A DNA stretch of 64,000 nt from Trichostrongylus colubriformis (GCA_963978905.1 OZ022256.1:22383743-22447742); one strand, 5' to 3'; shown: positions 11,080-22,179, numbered from the stretch's first letter. Notes: generated from the letters alone by a model not told the origin. Translations and numbers: made by a program.

Positions 11080-12539
11080 TTAATAAATCCATTCTTTCAT
11101 CCCAAAAGCAGCTTCTACAAATATCGTGCAAGATAAGGTGCCTAAAATCATCCTAGCACCTGCCACTAAAGTATTACAAGCTCAATAAAGAATCCTGTAG
11201 AAAGAAAGTACTAGATGCACTTGAAATGAAGTAGTCATCACTAGTAGAGTAAATATGTAGTAAGGAAGAACTATCTGACAGTCTGCACAACTCCGCTTGA
11301 TCTCAGTAGTTCATTATTGGTGACTGCATGATTTTTTTCATATCAAGTATCAAGGCAGTCACATAGCGTCATAGACCACTCAAAGATGAACCGTGTGAGA
11401 CTCATTTTCTGCTCCATATGTTTCCCGCAGGGTATGTCCACGCCAAGATTTTCATGACATGGGCATGTATGTAAGTTATTGGCATACGACGTGTGTGTAC
11501 ATATTATATAGCCGAAAAAGCGAAACATTTCAGTCTTTTAGACCTTCGAATGACTTTTAAAGAGGCCTTTTGAATTTCCGAATAATTAATTTGGAGTCTC
11601 ACGCTGTCGAAAAAATGCCAAAATTAATTGATTTTCATTGGTACATCGGTGAAAAATACTGAAGTTGTTCAAGAGAGTCAATAACTCAGACCGAGCATCC
11701 CTTCAGTCAGCTCGGAGCTCAGATTTGTTCACCATTTAGAATTACAGGGACAATAAACGCGCACCCAGTCTCATACATATGGAAACAATTCCTTTCCGTA
11801 CGAAGAGTGGAGCTTAGCTGTCGTGGAAGCTATATAAGTTTGTAATAAAGGCAAATAATTGACCGTGATACTTTGGACTACACTGCTTTCTAGCAGATAT
11901 CTTTTCAAAGCTTCGAAAACAATTGGAGATGGTTTTCGATACAAGAAAGCGTCGGAATGACTTTGCTCATGGTAAAGGTGCTCACATTCACAGTCACAAG
12001 AACAATGTAAGAGATTTACTTTCACTTCCTGTGTGGGTTTAGGGAAGCTCCACTTGCTCATCCCACATTTCAGTAGGCCTCGTCATTTCACGATCCCTTC
12101 TTGCCAGTGGTCACATAATCCATTTGAGTGCTCCAATTAGCTTCGCATAGTTGTCCGCAACTGTCCGCAAAGGTTTTCGTGAGATATTCCTTTTCTTTCA
12201 TTTCGTTTCTCATAGGACTCCACTGTGATTTCTAGAATCAATACAATCCAATCCATTAAAGCAGTCGTGGTTCCTTATTGCTGCAGAGGGTTAACATCTC
12301 TGACCATAAACCGGTGCGTCTCCACAGCAGACGGTGGCAATTGCTGCAACAGGGCGGAAAAATGTCGAATGTGCATGCGGAATCATTATATTACAATTAC
12401 AGAATTATTGAAACTGATCCTATGCCATAGGAGTGTTTTGTCATTCATTCAGAATATAAGATTGCATCAAATCCATTTCTTTTGACATCATCATATTTGT
12501 TCTTCTTATTAAGTTGTTTGAAAAATGGGGGTCCGTTTA
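11080..12539. other. no supported gene
   Basis: AT-rich sequence with short open frames only; none has a domain or splice context I can defend. Confidence 0.35.
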
Positions 12540-13018
12540 TTAAAGGCACATTCCAGGATTATGATAGCGTGATATTTCTCTCGAATGTGAAGTCAAGGGT
12601 GCTGAAGAACACAAAAGTGAAGAAAAAACGAATAAAATCCTCAAAGACCCTAAAAATAAGACTTATTGGTTTCGAAATTATACGAGATTATTGCCCAGAA
12701 AAAAGTTGTCTGGAAGAGTTTTCCAAACTCGGCTTTCCGCCAAGTTTTGTAGAGATCGATGCGACTGCTGATCAGCTGTTTTATCTACATATTCAGCTGT
12801 TTCTACTCTGGTGATGTATTCTTTATTCTACTTTCACGCTGGATGAAATTTTTTGTGCGGTGTTCAGCCGCTTTCATTATTCTTTTCTATACTTATCAAG
12901 ACCTTATCACGGAGATGGGCCGATCAGCTGATTCCGGCGATATATTATCATATTTTTTCTTATTTCTAATTCGACATTCTTCATTTTCAAGAGGTAAGTT
13001 AGTTTTTGTGATAATGCA

Positions 13019-16000
13019 ATTGTTTTTTGTTAGGTATGCATGCATTCAGTCGTATTGTCCTTTGTCCCGGCGTTTTGTCCCTTTTGTGTTTTTGTCTTTT
13101 CTTTCTTGTTTATTCTTTTTGTTTCCGACCTGTTTTTCATTACCGCCTCATTGAAGTGCCCTTATTTTTGTCGGGGACACTCTTTGACATTGTTTTGAAA
13201 GTTTTGGTCGCGGTGGAACTTCAAGTTTCCTTGAATTTGCTAGTGCGGTGAGTTTTTGAGGTTCAATTTGAATTGCTCTTTTTTTAATTGACTCGATCTT
13301 CACTCAAGGGTTCTTGATGTGCTTCTATGATTGTCAGGCATGACATACACTGTTTTGAAGATCCCTGTCACTTTGAAACACGTGTTTTCATGCTTTTGCT
13401 GGTTTCTTGTGCCTTTTTGTTCATATGCTATTATTTTTCTACTTTTCGACCCTACTACATAGTAATGTGTCCTTAATATTGTTAAAGCCGTGTTCATTGT
13501 TGATTTGCAGATAGCCGCCTTGTTAGAATATTGTTCTTGAAGTCCTTTTTCTGAGGCAACAAAACAACGACAACGAACCTTTGGGAAAGGTGTCTTTGTT
13601 GTTCCTTGTTCCGGCTGTCGCACGCTTCAATACCGTCGCCTGTGATGGTTTGTGGTTTTTAGATCTTCTTAGACTACACTTTTGTTGTTGCTTTTTTTGT
13701 TTGAAAAATAATATTTGACGTGAGTTGTTTATATGAGCGATTCCTTTTAGGCACAGGCGTGGGTTATATCTCACAACTACGCTCACCTACTGTTTGTTGT
13801 TTCTTTTTGCCCTTTTGTTGTGATTTATGTTTGTTCTTTGTTACATGTTACTAGTTTCCTGTTTCTCATGTTACCAGTGAATCAATTATTTAGGAATCAA
13901 TGAGTATTTATGACAGGAAAACACACAGAATTCGAGAGACGGTAAAGGCAATGCTTAGGAGCGATGAATAAGAAGTTTTAAAGTGGAGGTGTGGGCTGTT
14001 GTGAAACAGTAGTACGTTTTTGATGGTTGAAAAGGAATTGTGATCAGAACAATGATGAAATTTCTTATGAAAAGGATTGTGATTATGATTGATTAATGGG
14101 AAAGTTTAGGTTGAACTTGCATAATGCAACGAAGACTAGGTTTTTGTGTGGGCAGCATGCAAATATGATACTATGACAAAGACAACGCCTAATAAGGAAA
14201 GCAATCATGTGCTGCTTGCATCACTTGTCCTGAGAGGATTATTGGAAGATGGGATGATAAGTGAACAGAAACGAAAATCCAGCAAATGCAATCGTGCTAC
14301 AGTAATCCATCCACAAGAACTCTGCGGACCACACCACTTATTCGGCGACTTTTTTCAGCTCTGAATGAGGGAATGAGGTTTGTGGAGGGGTGTCAATATG
14401 AAATTACTTCAATTAGAAGTATAATGAAATGTAGTGTTTGAGTTGATTGTGACGCTATTGAAAGGAATTGAAAAGAGTTTGGAATGAGATACTAGTTGCT
14501 CGTTGTTATTTTTGTCAGGTTTTCTCGAAGAACACTTCAAGGGAAGTATAGTGCTGCCCTTTTCCAAATGCAGGTTTTCAAAGGATTTTGTTGCCTACAT
14601 ACACGGCTTCAGTTCTGGAATAATTTTTGAGATTTCGAAATCGTTCAAAAGGTATTATGGAATTCCATCGTTGCTTCTTGCCGAGCTGAGTTCCGTCAGA
14701 GTTTCACCCCTGTTTAGCGGAGTTTCGCGTGTATAGTTTATCATAGAATGCACATTTTGGTGAGCATTTTAACCTAAAAACTGAGAGATTCCTCATCAAA
14801 TAAAGCTAAGGCAAAAATCTATGCAACATTAGCGCCGCACACTGGGAGCGGCCTCCATCTACCTTAGTACCCTATTTTTGCCTAAGCCTCACTTGGGAGG
14901 ACCCCTTCCTCCATCGTTTAAGGTTTAGGCAAAGAAATACATTTGAATGCACAAACTGATGATTGTAGGGCGGTATTAGGAGAGCGACAACAGTGAAAAT
15001 AAGTACCCCCAACTTAGCAACTCACGGTACCATGAAGATGATGATTACGTAGGCAGTAGCTGAAAAAGCCGTCGGATGTGTGGTGTGGTCCGCAGAGTCT
15101 CTGCGGCTGGACATATTTTATTCCGCGTCAGGCTTACTGTAGCACGATTGCATTTGCTGGATTTTCGTTTCTGTGTGAGAGAACATCCGACGGAATCACA
15201 CATCCGACGACTCGTCCTGAGAGGATTATTGGAAGACGGGATGATAAGTAATGAGGTGGAGGTGAGGTTCACCGTTTTCCGAATTCTGTGTGTTTTCCTT
15301 TCATAAATACTCATTGATTCCTAGAATAATTGATTCACTGGTAACGTGAGAAACAGGAAACTAGTAACATGTAACAAAGAACAAACATAAATCACAACAA
15401 AAGGGCAAAAAGAAACAACAAACAGTAGGTGAGCGTAGTTGTGAGATATAACCCACGCCTGTGCCTAAAAGGAATCGCTCATATAAACAACTCACGTCAA
15501 ATATTATTTTTCGAACAAAAAAAAAGCAACAATAAAAGTGTAGTCTAAGAAGATCTAAAAACCACAAACCATCACAGGCGACGGTACTGAAGCGTGCGAC
15601 AGCCGGAACAAGGAACAAGAAAGACACCTTTCACAAAGGTTCGTTGTCGTTGTTTTGTTGCCTCAGAAAAAAGGACTTCAAGAACAATATTCTAACAAGG
15701 CGGCTATCTGCAAATCAACAATGAACACGGCTTTAACAATATTAAGGACACATTACTATGTAGTAGGGTCGAAAAGTAGAAAAATAATAACATATGAACA
15801 AAAAGGCACAAGAAACCAGCGAAAGCATGAAAACACGTGTTTCAAAGTGACAGGGATCTTCAAAACAGTGTATGTCATGCCTGACAATCATAGAAGCACA
15901 TCAAGAACACTTGAGTGGAGATCGAGTCAATTAAAAAATCACCGCACTAGCAAATTCAAGGAAACTTGAAGTTCCACCGCGACCAAACCTTTCAAAACAA

Positions 16001-16173
16001 TGTCAAAGAGTGTTCCCGACAAAAATAAGAGCACTTCAATGAGACGGTAATGAAAAACAGGTCGGAACCAAAAAGAATAAACAAGAAAGAAAAGACAAAA
16101 GCACAAAAGGGACAAAACGCAGTGAAAACAGGACAATACAAACTGAATGCATGCATACCTAACAAAAAACAAT
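13019..16173. mobile_element. fold-back element with about 920-bp terminal inverted repeats
   Basis: The left arm 13019-13944 and the right arm 15271-16173 are reverse complements at roughly 95% identity by eye, starting with ATTGTTTTTTGTTAGGTATG at the outer ends. The 1.3-kb interior has smaller inverted and direct repeats (for example CCTGAGAGGATTATTGGAAG at 14228 and 15215). Both arms keep an open frame of about 100 codons, but it may be open only because the arms are similar. No transposase was found. The flanks show no clear target duplication, so the superfamily is unknown. Confidence 0.75.
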
Positions 16174-16274
16174 GACGCACGTGCGGCCACGTCGCGACTC
16201 GTGCGTTCCAAATTGAGCGCTGGGCGGCTCCGAGCTCCGGGTGTGGCTGAGCTGTCTTCTGGAGCTAAATGCGC

Positions 16275-16810
16275 TGCGATGGGAGACGGTCGTTTGGCGC
16301 GGCCGCTTGCAGCAAATTTGCCAATGGAGCACATGGGCCGTAGTTGCCACCCCAACACCCGCCATTCGAGGCATCTTCCGCGTCGGGCAGCTCGACCACA
16401 GCACCGAGCCCTCAGATTGACATGAGTGATAATTACCACATAAAGGACCTTATTAAGAAGCACAGCGTATCACTACTCCAAAATGATCGAAATACAACTA
16501 CCCCAGAGTGAGAGAGCAATTTTTCCAGCTTTGAAAATGTAAAGGAGACGAAAAAGCTGAAAGCGGTAAAAAATTGCCAAAATCCACGCTCAGTTCGCCT
16601 AAGTAATAAAATAAGGTTTGTGAAAGTCAGTTGTTGGCATTTTTTGTTTAACGAAATCTCTTGTATGGCAATTATCAACCACAAACATCTGAGGGTTCCG
16701 TGATGTGGACGAGTTATCCGTCGCAGAAGATGTTTCGAATGGTCGGCGTTAGGGTAGCAGCAACGACCCATGGGCCCCATTGGCAAATTAGCTGCAAGGG
16801 GCTGCGCCAA
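16275..16810. mobile_element. inverted-repeat element A, copy 1
   Basis: Arms 16275-16440 and 16655-16810 are diverged reverse complements (GTTTGGCGC, TTGCCAATGG, CATCTTC, TAATTACCA/TTGCCATA). A second copy at 30440-31705 has the same arms and the same unique centre (CCAGCTTTGAAAATGTAAAGGAG-like), interrupted there by a mariner derivative. The right arm runs without a break into the 404-bp segment repeated at 22.18 kb. Confidence 0.55.
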
Positions 16811-17191
16811 ACGACATACACCCGTTGCGATGAGTCATCGTCGCCCCTCGTTGCGTTCACAGCCCGCCCTCCCGCGTGGGGAACTATTTGGTCATGTGAA
16901 AGGGCTGCAACGGTTCCCTAATCCTGGAATGTGCCTTTAAGTCTGTCGAGTATAAGAGATAAAGTAGGGTATTAGGTGCTCTCAACTCTTTCAGAATGAG
17001 TGCTCATTGCAGCTGCTTCAGACTATGCTGTGCTATGTACATCCATCTTTCAAGTTTTGATCTGGTATGTAGCTATTTTATAATGTAAGCGGTATGGTTA
17101 TGGGGAAGTTCAGCCCCCATCGGAGATGAAGATAGATGCTTTCGGAAGTACTTGAAGTTTTCGATTAATAAAGTATACTTGGAGTATTCAT
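16787..17191. repeat. 405-bp direct repeat, left copy (host DNA at the PLE boundary)
   Basis: Nearly identical to 22180-22582, with about three substitutions and one 2-bp indel by eye (AGAGAT/AGGGAT, TGCTCTC/TACTCTC, AAGTATACTT/AAGTACTT). On its left it is continuous with element A: the homologous arm at 31650 runs straight across this boundary. It is therefore host sequence rather than part of the PLE. It covers the right end of the TTAA element plus about 250 bp of flank. Confidence 0.85.
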
Positions 17192-18648
17192 ATCTATATC
17201 TATATCAAACGTGTTAATGGTACGCTCACTTTGCATTTCATTGTAAGGAATTACAAAAGGATCAACTACATAGATCTATGCGCTAGTTAGTAATAACCTT
17301 GTTTCTTTTTATGGCCTATACTAGTACCAATTACTATTTTAAGTTAGGTTTTTTGGGTTTACCCAAGTACAATGCTAAGTGGTACTCAATTTTATTATTC
17401 TAGGTACCCCCTAGTAGTTATATGCACACCTTCGTTACTAAAATGTTAACATAAAAATGCATACTTACAAATAACTCAAATCAACCCTAATAAACTAAAC
17501 GAAAGTATTTAGTATTTACTTTAGGATCTAGTATATAAGATTAGCTACTACGTAGTTTTAGGTATATGGTACGTAATACACACCAGATGCTTCATACTAA
17601 TAGATACAGTAGTATAATAATCAATGAGACTAATTATAGGAAGAATATATCAAAAAATAGCTTTACTTGCACCTTGGTGTATTCAATGCCAAGAAAGTTT
17701 ATAGTAACTACCTTGCTTTGTTATCTCTTACTATTGATATGCCTTTAAGTTTCTCAAAAGCATAATTTGTTACCCAAGTTAAAAAGAAATCAATGAGTTT
17801 AACTAATACTATAGCTTATTAACTAACAATTTGTTATTTACATGCGTAACAGGTAGCGCTTGTATAGATAACCTAGTCTACATTTGGGCTGAAACATAGA
17901 TATAGAACATGTCTCGGATCAAAATTGGCCTTAAACTCAAGTAGGTTTAAATAAATAAGGTAGTATTCATCCTTAACCCTATTAAATAGTTTGCACTGTG
18001 CACAGGTAATGAGGTAAGGGTACCTTAATCCAAACTTGTTATTACACGCACAATCAATAATTTGTTAGAATTCTAACACAAACTAGATATTAGACAGGAA
18101 ACCCTTTCCTATCTAGTTTAGTATATGCTCTATTTAATACTGAGTTTATGCCATTTAACTTAACTATATAGTTCAATTACTCAAACTTTAAAATAATATA
18201 TATTGGTTTTAACTATAGTAAGAGTTGTTAATTAACCCAATTAATAAGAGATAAACTAATAACAAATATGTAATATATCATAATATATAGCAACCCTAGT
18301 TATTATTTACTATGTTATTCATAATTATATATAATACAAAGGATTTAACTTTTATCTTACTTACTTACTATGTCTAGTATAACTCATAGCATTTCAATAT
18401 AAATCTCATTACCCCAATTTTTACTTTTATTAACAAGTTTTTATTCGTTTATACTTATATAATTTATATAACCTTATTTATTATTTAATATTTATTTATT
18501 TTATATTTATATTTAAAAATTTAAATAAAAAAAATAATAAAAAAAATAAAAAAAAAAGTTTTACTATGGTTGTTACTTATTATAATAGAGGGCCATACCT
18601 CTAACAAAAAATAGGGGTCATCGCTGATGGGGTTTATAAAAGTCAAAA
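17192..18648 (+). other. 5' non-coding region of the PLE
   Basis: Extremely AT-rich sequence (A/T runs near 18420-18560) with no convincing protein; a 60-codon frame at 17566 looks accidental. Composition changes abruptly to more GC-rich at about 18590-18800, around the ORF start. It presumably holds the element's promoter and leader. Confidence 0.5.
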
Positions 18649-20751
18649 ATGGCAAGATGGGATCAATTTTTGGCGCCTCCAGCTTTGATCGTTCCTTTGG
18701 AACATATTAGGGAGTGCCTACCCCTGGCAGCAGCCCTGCCGAACCTTCTAGGAAGATTCCTCCGTGTATGGGGGTTGGACCACCCACTTACACGTATTCA
18801 ACGGTCAAAAAACAATTCAACAGCCAATGATTACTACAACTCCACCAACTATAAAAAGGTAAGGTATGGGGTAAATCAGTATATTCTCAAAGATTTTGGC
18901 AATAATAACGTGGGTTGTACTTGTAATAATAATTGCCGAATTTGTAATATTACTAATAGAAGTAACATTATAAAATCAAATGTTACGGGTCTAAATATGT
19001 ATACATATAAAAGTAATGATACTAACTGCAACAGTAGTAATGTTATATACTGCTTAACGTGTAATAAATGTGGAATGCAATATGTAGGAATGACTACTAG
19101 GAAAATAAAAACTAGAATAGCAGAACACTTGTTAAATATATTTAATCATAAATTAAATACTCCCCTGTATAACCATTTTTATTCATGTGACCAAGGTATC
19201 ACTGTAACCATTTTGGATGCGCTTGAAACCAACGATAAATTTGTTCTCCTAGAGAAAGAACTATTTTGGATTAAACTTCTTATGACACCATATCCATTTG
19301 GACTTAATGACAACATAAAAGGATATGGAAACGTTACTGAAATAGGTAATCCCTTAACATCTAAAGGTATTCCTCCCTATTTTTCACTCAAAATAGTTAA
19401 ACATAGAGAAAATAGAGGTATGAATAAGAATAAACGGGATAAAACAAGATTGACAGTAGATATGGTACTAGATAAAATCACAAATGGAAATAATACCTTG
19501 AAGCCTATCGAATACTATAGATTACTCAATAATTTAGGTAACAAAGAAATCGTCAAAATACTCGGTTTGTCTACAAACCCAGGATTTCTTAACAATGTAG
19601 ATAATAAAGTTAAGTTTCTTATTTTTTGTTTATTAGCACATATACAACGTAAGGGTTTTGATACTAATAGACCTAAAAAAATATATCATAACATCCTAGT
19701 TAAGTTTACAAGCAAAATTTATGATAAGTTACCACTCAATAAAATATTTAACTCATCCAAATTAAAAGAGATTTTGACAGATAATACCCCTAACAAAGAA
19801 ATAATCCCAATAAGAATAATATATACCTACGATAAACCAGTATCAAATAAAATATATAACTATAACAGTGTTTTAAAAAAATTAAGCAGTACATCGCTGA
19901 AAGAAATCATTACTAGTAAGTGTATTTGTGACGATGATTCCACGAAAGATTATATAGTTCAAGATTTTGGACACATTGTTACAGGAAATTTGGACTTAAT
20001 CAAAGACGATTGCCTTAAGAAACTACTCAAAAAAGGCACCAAATATAGAGTGGATTTTGGAACTAATAGAAATGAAATTAAAAATAACTACAGGCAAATT
20101 GTCCACAAGGTAATAACATTTTATAGGAATAGATATAAATTAAGCAGCTCTAAAGTCACCCTTATCCAAAGACTTCTTCTCAGATTATACCATCAAAAAA
20201 TCAAAACTTTTCTTGATTCAAGCAATTTTAATCGGGAAACTGAAAGAACCTTCTTCCCAGGTAAGATCCTTAGAAGATATCAGAAAGATTTTGTGTTTTG
20301 TCCGTTGGACAAAGCTAGTAATAACTATGGCATTATATGTAAAAAATTCTATCTCCTAGTACTAATGAAAGAAATGGGAATATCATACGATGAATTTGAA
20401 AAAATTTTCCGATATCTAGATACCAATAACACTTATAAAATAATATTAGATATAGATAAAGACTCATTGATTCGCAAGCACAAAAATTTTTGTCTCAATA
20501 ACAATTTCTATAAAAATGTAGAAGGTGAAATCCCTGTGGTTTATGCTCTTCCTAAGTTACATAAAAATCCTATTAAATTCAGATTTATTACTGGTGCTTA
20601 CAATAGTAGCATTAAACCCTTGGCTCAAGAATTACATACTATTTTTACGTATATGAAAAAACACTTTATCACACCAAGGTTGCACAAAGTAGAAGCAAAA
20701 CAATTAAACTGTATTGGTCTATCAGTAACATTAACATTAGCAATGAGTTGA
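18649..20751 (+). CDS. PLE protein part 1: GIY-YIG nuclease plus N-terminal reverse transcriptase
   Basis: 700 residues. Cysteines C90, C92, C96 and C99 form a CxCxxxCxxC cluster, a likely zinc site. A GIY-YIG domain spans about 131-222: VIY at 132-134, YVG at 145-147, then arginine R156 and H160, ELFWI with the likely metal-binding E204, and asparagine N220. A long lysine/asparagine-rich linker follows. The start of the RT domain lies at about 630-662 (VYALPKLHKNP, FRFITGAYNSS). The frame then runs out at TGA while the RT continues in the next frame at 20748. The first 50 residues come from a GC-richer stretch and may not belong to the conserved protein; the true start could be later. Expected role: GIY-YIG nicks target DNA and RT copies the element's RNA. 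Confidence 0.85.
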   Translation: MARWDQFLAPPALIVPLEHIRECLPLAAALPNLLGRFLRVWGLDHPLTRIQRSKNNSTANDYYNSTNYKKVRYGVNQYILKDFGNNNVGCTCNNNCRICNITNRSNIIKSNVTGLNMYTYKSNDTNCNSSNVIYCLTCNKCGMQYVGMTTRKIKTRIAEHLLNIFNHKLNTPLYNHFYSCDQGITVTILDALETNDKFVLLEKELFWIKLLMTPYPFGLNDNIKGYGNVTEIGNPLTSKGIPPYFSLKIVKHRENRGMNKNKRDKTRLTVDMVLDKITNGNNTLKPIEYYRLLNNLGNKEIVKILGLSTNPGFLNNVDNKVKFLIFCLLAHIQRKGFDTNRPKKIYHNILVKFTSKIYDKLPLNKIFNSSKLKEILTDNTPNKEIIPIRIIYTYDKPVSNKIYNYNSVLKKLSSTSLKEIITSKCICDDDSTKDYIVQDFGHIVTGNLDLIKDDCLKKLLKKGTKYRVDFGTNRNEIKNNYRQIVHKVITFYRNRYKLSSSKVTLIQRLLLRLYHQKIKTFLDSSNFNRETERTFFPGKILRRYQKDFVFCPLDKASNNYGIICKKFYLLVLMKEMGISYDEFEKIFRYLDTNNTYKIILDIDKDSLIRKHKNFCLNNNFYKNVEGEIPVVYALPKLHKNPIKFRFITGAYNSSIKPLAQELHTIFTYMKKHFITPRLHKVEAKQLNCIGLSVTLTLAMS

Positions 20752-21656
20752 ATGGCATCATTGGTAACAATCTCAAAATCTTCTCTGCAGATTTTACCGA
20801 TATGTTCACCAATTTAAAACACAATTTAATTATTAATAACATTGTAATCTTTCTAAAAAAATGTTTCAACAACGCAAGTAAAAAATACATCATGACTAAT
20901 GGATATAGAACGTTTTATAGTAATGGGGAAGACTATAATAATAAGGGATATAGAAGCTATAATATTCAAGATATACTCTATTTAATAGATTATTTATTGA
21001 ATAATAGTTACTGCTTATTTGGTGATAACATATACAGACAAACTATTGGTGTGCCACAGGGAGGTAATTTTAGCCCTCTTCTGGCAGACCTTACACTTTC
21101 AGTTATGGAATATAACTATTCTATAACAAAGAGGTATGAAACCAGTAACTTGTTTATTCCTTATAGATACATGGATGACTTGCTAATTATACACAATCAA
21201 AACGAGAAAGAAATTGAAGAAATATTAAAAAACGTATATAAAGAAGAACTGGAACTCAAAAAAACTCACAGAGACTTGAGTAGTTGCAGCTATTTAGATT
21301 TATCACTTAATATTGTTAATAATAAGATTATAACAAAACTGTACAATAAAACGGATGACTTCGATTTTAAGGTTATTAAATTTCCACAAAGCGATACTAA
21401 TATATCTCTTACCAATAAAAGTGCTGTTATATACACTGAAACACTTAGAATTTCAAGTACTTGTTCAACCTACAATGATTTCGCAGGAAGGATAAAAGAG
21501 ATGAAAGAGGTTCTAAAATATAATGGATACATGGAAGAATTTATAATTGCCAGCATTATTAAGTGTTTATATAAAAATAAATTCATATGTTATAAATTTT
21601 GTAAAGCAAGTGATATAAAAAATATTAAGAAACTTGTAATAGGAATTGTTAAATAG
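20748..21656 (+). CDS. PLE protein part 2: reverse transcriptase palm and thumb
   Basis: This frame continues the RT domain of the upstream ORF after a -1 (or +2) shift. Visible motifs are motif A SADFTDMFTNL (about 13-23, aspartates D15 and D18), motif B GVPQGGNFSPLLADL (101-115), motif C YMDD (141-144), and SYLDLSLNIV then KLYNKTDDFDF in the thumb. The reading frame is already open upstream of the ATG, so the ATG is not the real start. There is no C-terminal GIY-YIG; the protein ends in a helical tail and TAG. All catalytic aspartates are present, so only the frameshift clearly disables it. Whether the shift is a mutation, an assembly error or programmed cannot be decided here, but the relic at 33.67 kb has no shift at the matching place. 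Confidence 0.85.
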   Translation: MNGIIGNNLKIFSADFTDMFTNLKHNLIINNIVIFLKKCFNNASKKYIMTNGYRTFYSNGEDYNNKGYRSYNIQDILYLIDYLLNNSYCLFGDNIYRQTIGVPQGGNFSPLLADLTLSVMEYNYSITKRYETSNLFIPYRYMDDLLIIHNQNEKEIEEILKNVYKEELELKKTHRDLSSCSYLDLSLNIVNNKIITKLYNKTDDFDFKVIKFPQSDTNISLTNKSAVIYTETLRISSTCSTYNDFAGRIKEMKEVLKYNGYMEEFIIASIIKCLYKNKFICYKFCKASDIKNIKKLVIGIVK

Positions 21657-22022
21657 CCTAAGTATCTTTCCAATATTAGTACATTCTCACTTACTAACAG
21701 ACTATATAGCCTAACTTTACTCCTATTAACTACCTTGTATGGCTGGTAATTATAGTACATTTTTTATAAAAATTTAAATTTGGCTCTTTTTTTATAAAAA
21801 TTTAAATTTGGCTCTTTATTCACTTGACTGCGTATCAACTAATACACTAACACACTTTTCTGCATCTTTAGGATTGCATTCTTTTGCATTATTTAATGGG
21901 TTCGTCGTTTACATTGATTATTACATTGTTAACTTCTTTTAACATATATTTCTTTAACATTCTTTCTTTAACATTCTATAACAATATATCTCTTTGATAT
22001 CTCACCGGTAACACATTTTGGT

Positions 22023-22116
22023 TAATATCAATCCTAATCACTGAAGAGCCTCGGGATTGATATTATCATTGACTCGTATGATGAAGAGGCGAAACGAGTC
22101 AATGTTTCAATCTTAA
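22023..22116 (+). ncRNA. paired hairpins with hammerhead-like boxes in the PLE 3' region (candidate)
   Basis: AATATCAATCC (22024) pairs with GGATTGATATT (22054), and ATTGACTCG (22068) pairs with CGAGTCAAT (22095). The first loop contains CTGAAGAGCCTC and the second contains GAGGCGAAA. CTGANGA and GAAA joined by a GCCTC/GAGGC stem are the core boxes of a hammerhead ribozyme, which Penelope-like elements are known to carry. However, the strand that should form stem III (GACTCGTA) lies inside the stem II loop, so a standard hammerhead cannot form as read. It may be a degenerate or rearranged ribozyme, or just a structured 3' end. Confidence 0.3.
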
Positions 22117-22179
22117 CTCATCTGTCTCTCTTTCTGTCTCACATAATTAGTTAACTATGAAATAACATAATTCAGTGCT

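Larger units (their letters stand above)
12544..16936. mobile_element. composite element bounded by TTAA and 18-bp terminal inverted repeats
   Basis: AGGCACATTCCAGGATTA at 12544 has its exact reverse complement ending at 16936, and both ends are flanked by TTAA (12540-12543 and 16937-16940). TTAA duplication is typical of piggyBac-type elements and of some nematode MITEs. Inside the ends the two sides are not complementary, and no transposase is visible. Two other inverted-repeat structures lie inside (13019-16173 and 16275-16810). The interpretation is a non-autonomous TTAA element with a nested insertion. The right end is present again at 22.31-22.33 kb because of the duplication described there. 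Confidence 0.5.
17192..22179 (+). mobile_element. Penelope-like retroelement with N-terminal GIY-YIG (Naiad-type)
   Basis: A 4988-bp AT-rich block lies between two direct copies of host DNA. It has about 1.45 kb of AT-rich 5' sequence, a GIY-YIG plus reverse transcriptase coding region (18649-21656) and a 0.5-kb 3' region with a direct repeat (TTTTTATAAAAATTTAAA at 21761 and 21789) and paired hairpins. Most Penelope-like elements carry GIY-YIG at the C-terminus. The N-terminal position with upstream cysteines is described for the Naiad/Chlamys clade. Its base composition differs sharply from both flanks, suggesting a fairly recent or foreign insertion. A decayed relative is at 33667. Confidence 0.85.

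Noticed and set aside
13300..13623. Conserved 104-107-codon ORF in both arms of the fold-back as a gene
   Set aside because: The arms are almost identical overall, so shared openness is expected; frames differ at the start and no domain is recognisable.
15939..16463. 174-codon minus-strand open frame
   Set aside because: It runs from one inverted-repeat element across the boundary of the 3.15-kb fold-back, so it is a chance fusion of unrelated repeats.
20652..20664. Programmed -1 frameshift site at the A6 run (GAAAAAAC)
   Set aside because: In the zero frame the run reads AAA AAA C, not X XXY YYZ, and a related relic has no frameshift there.
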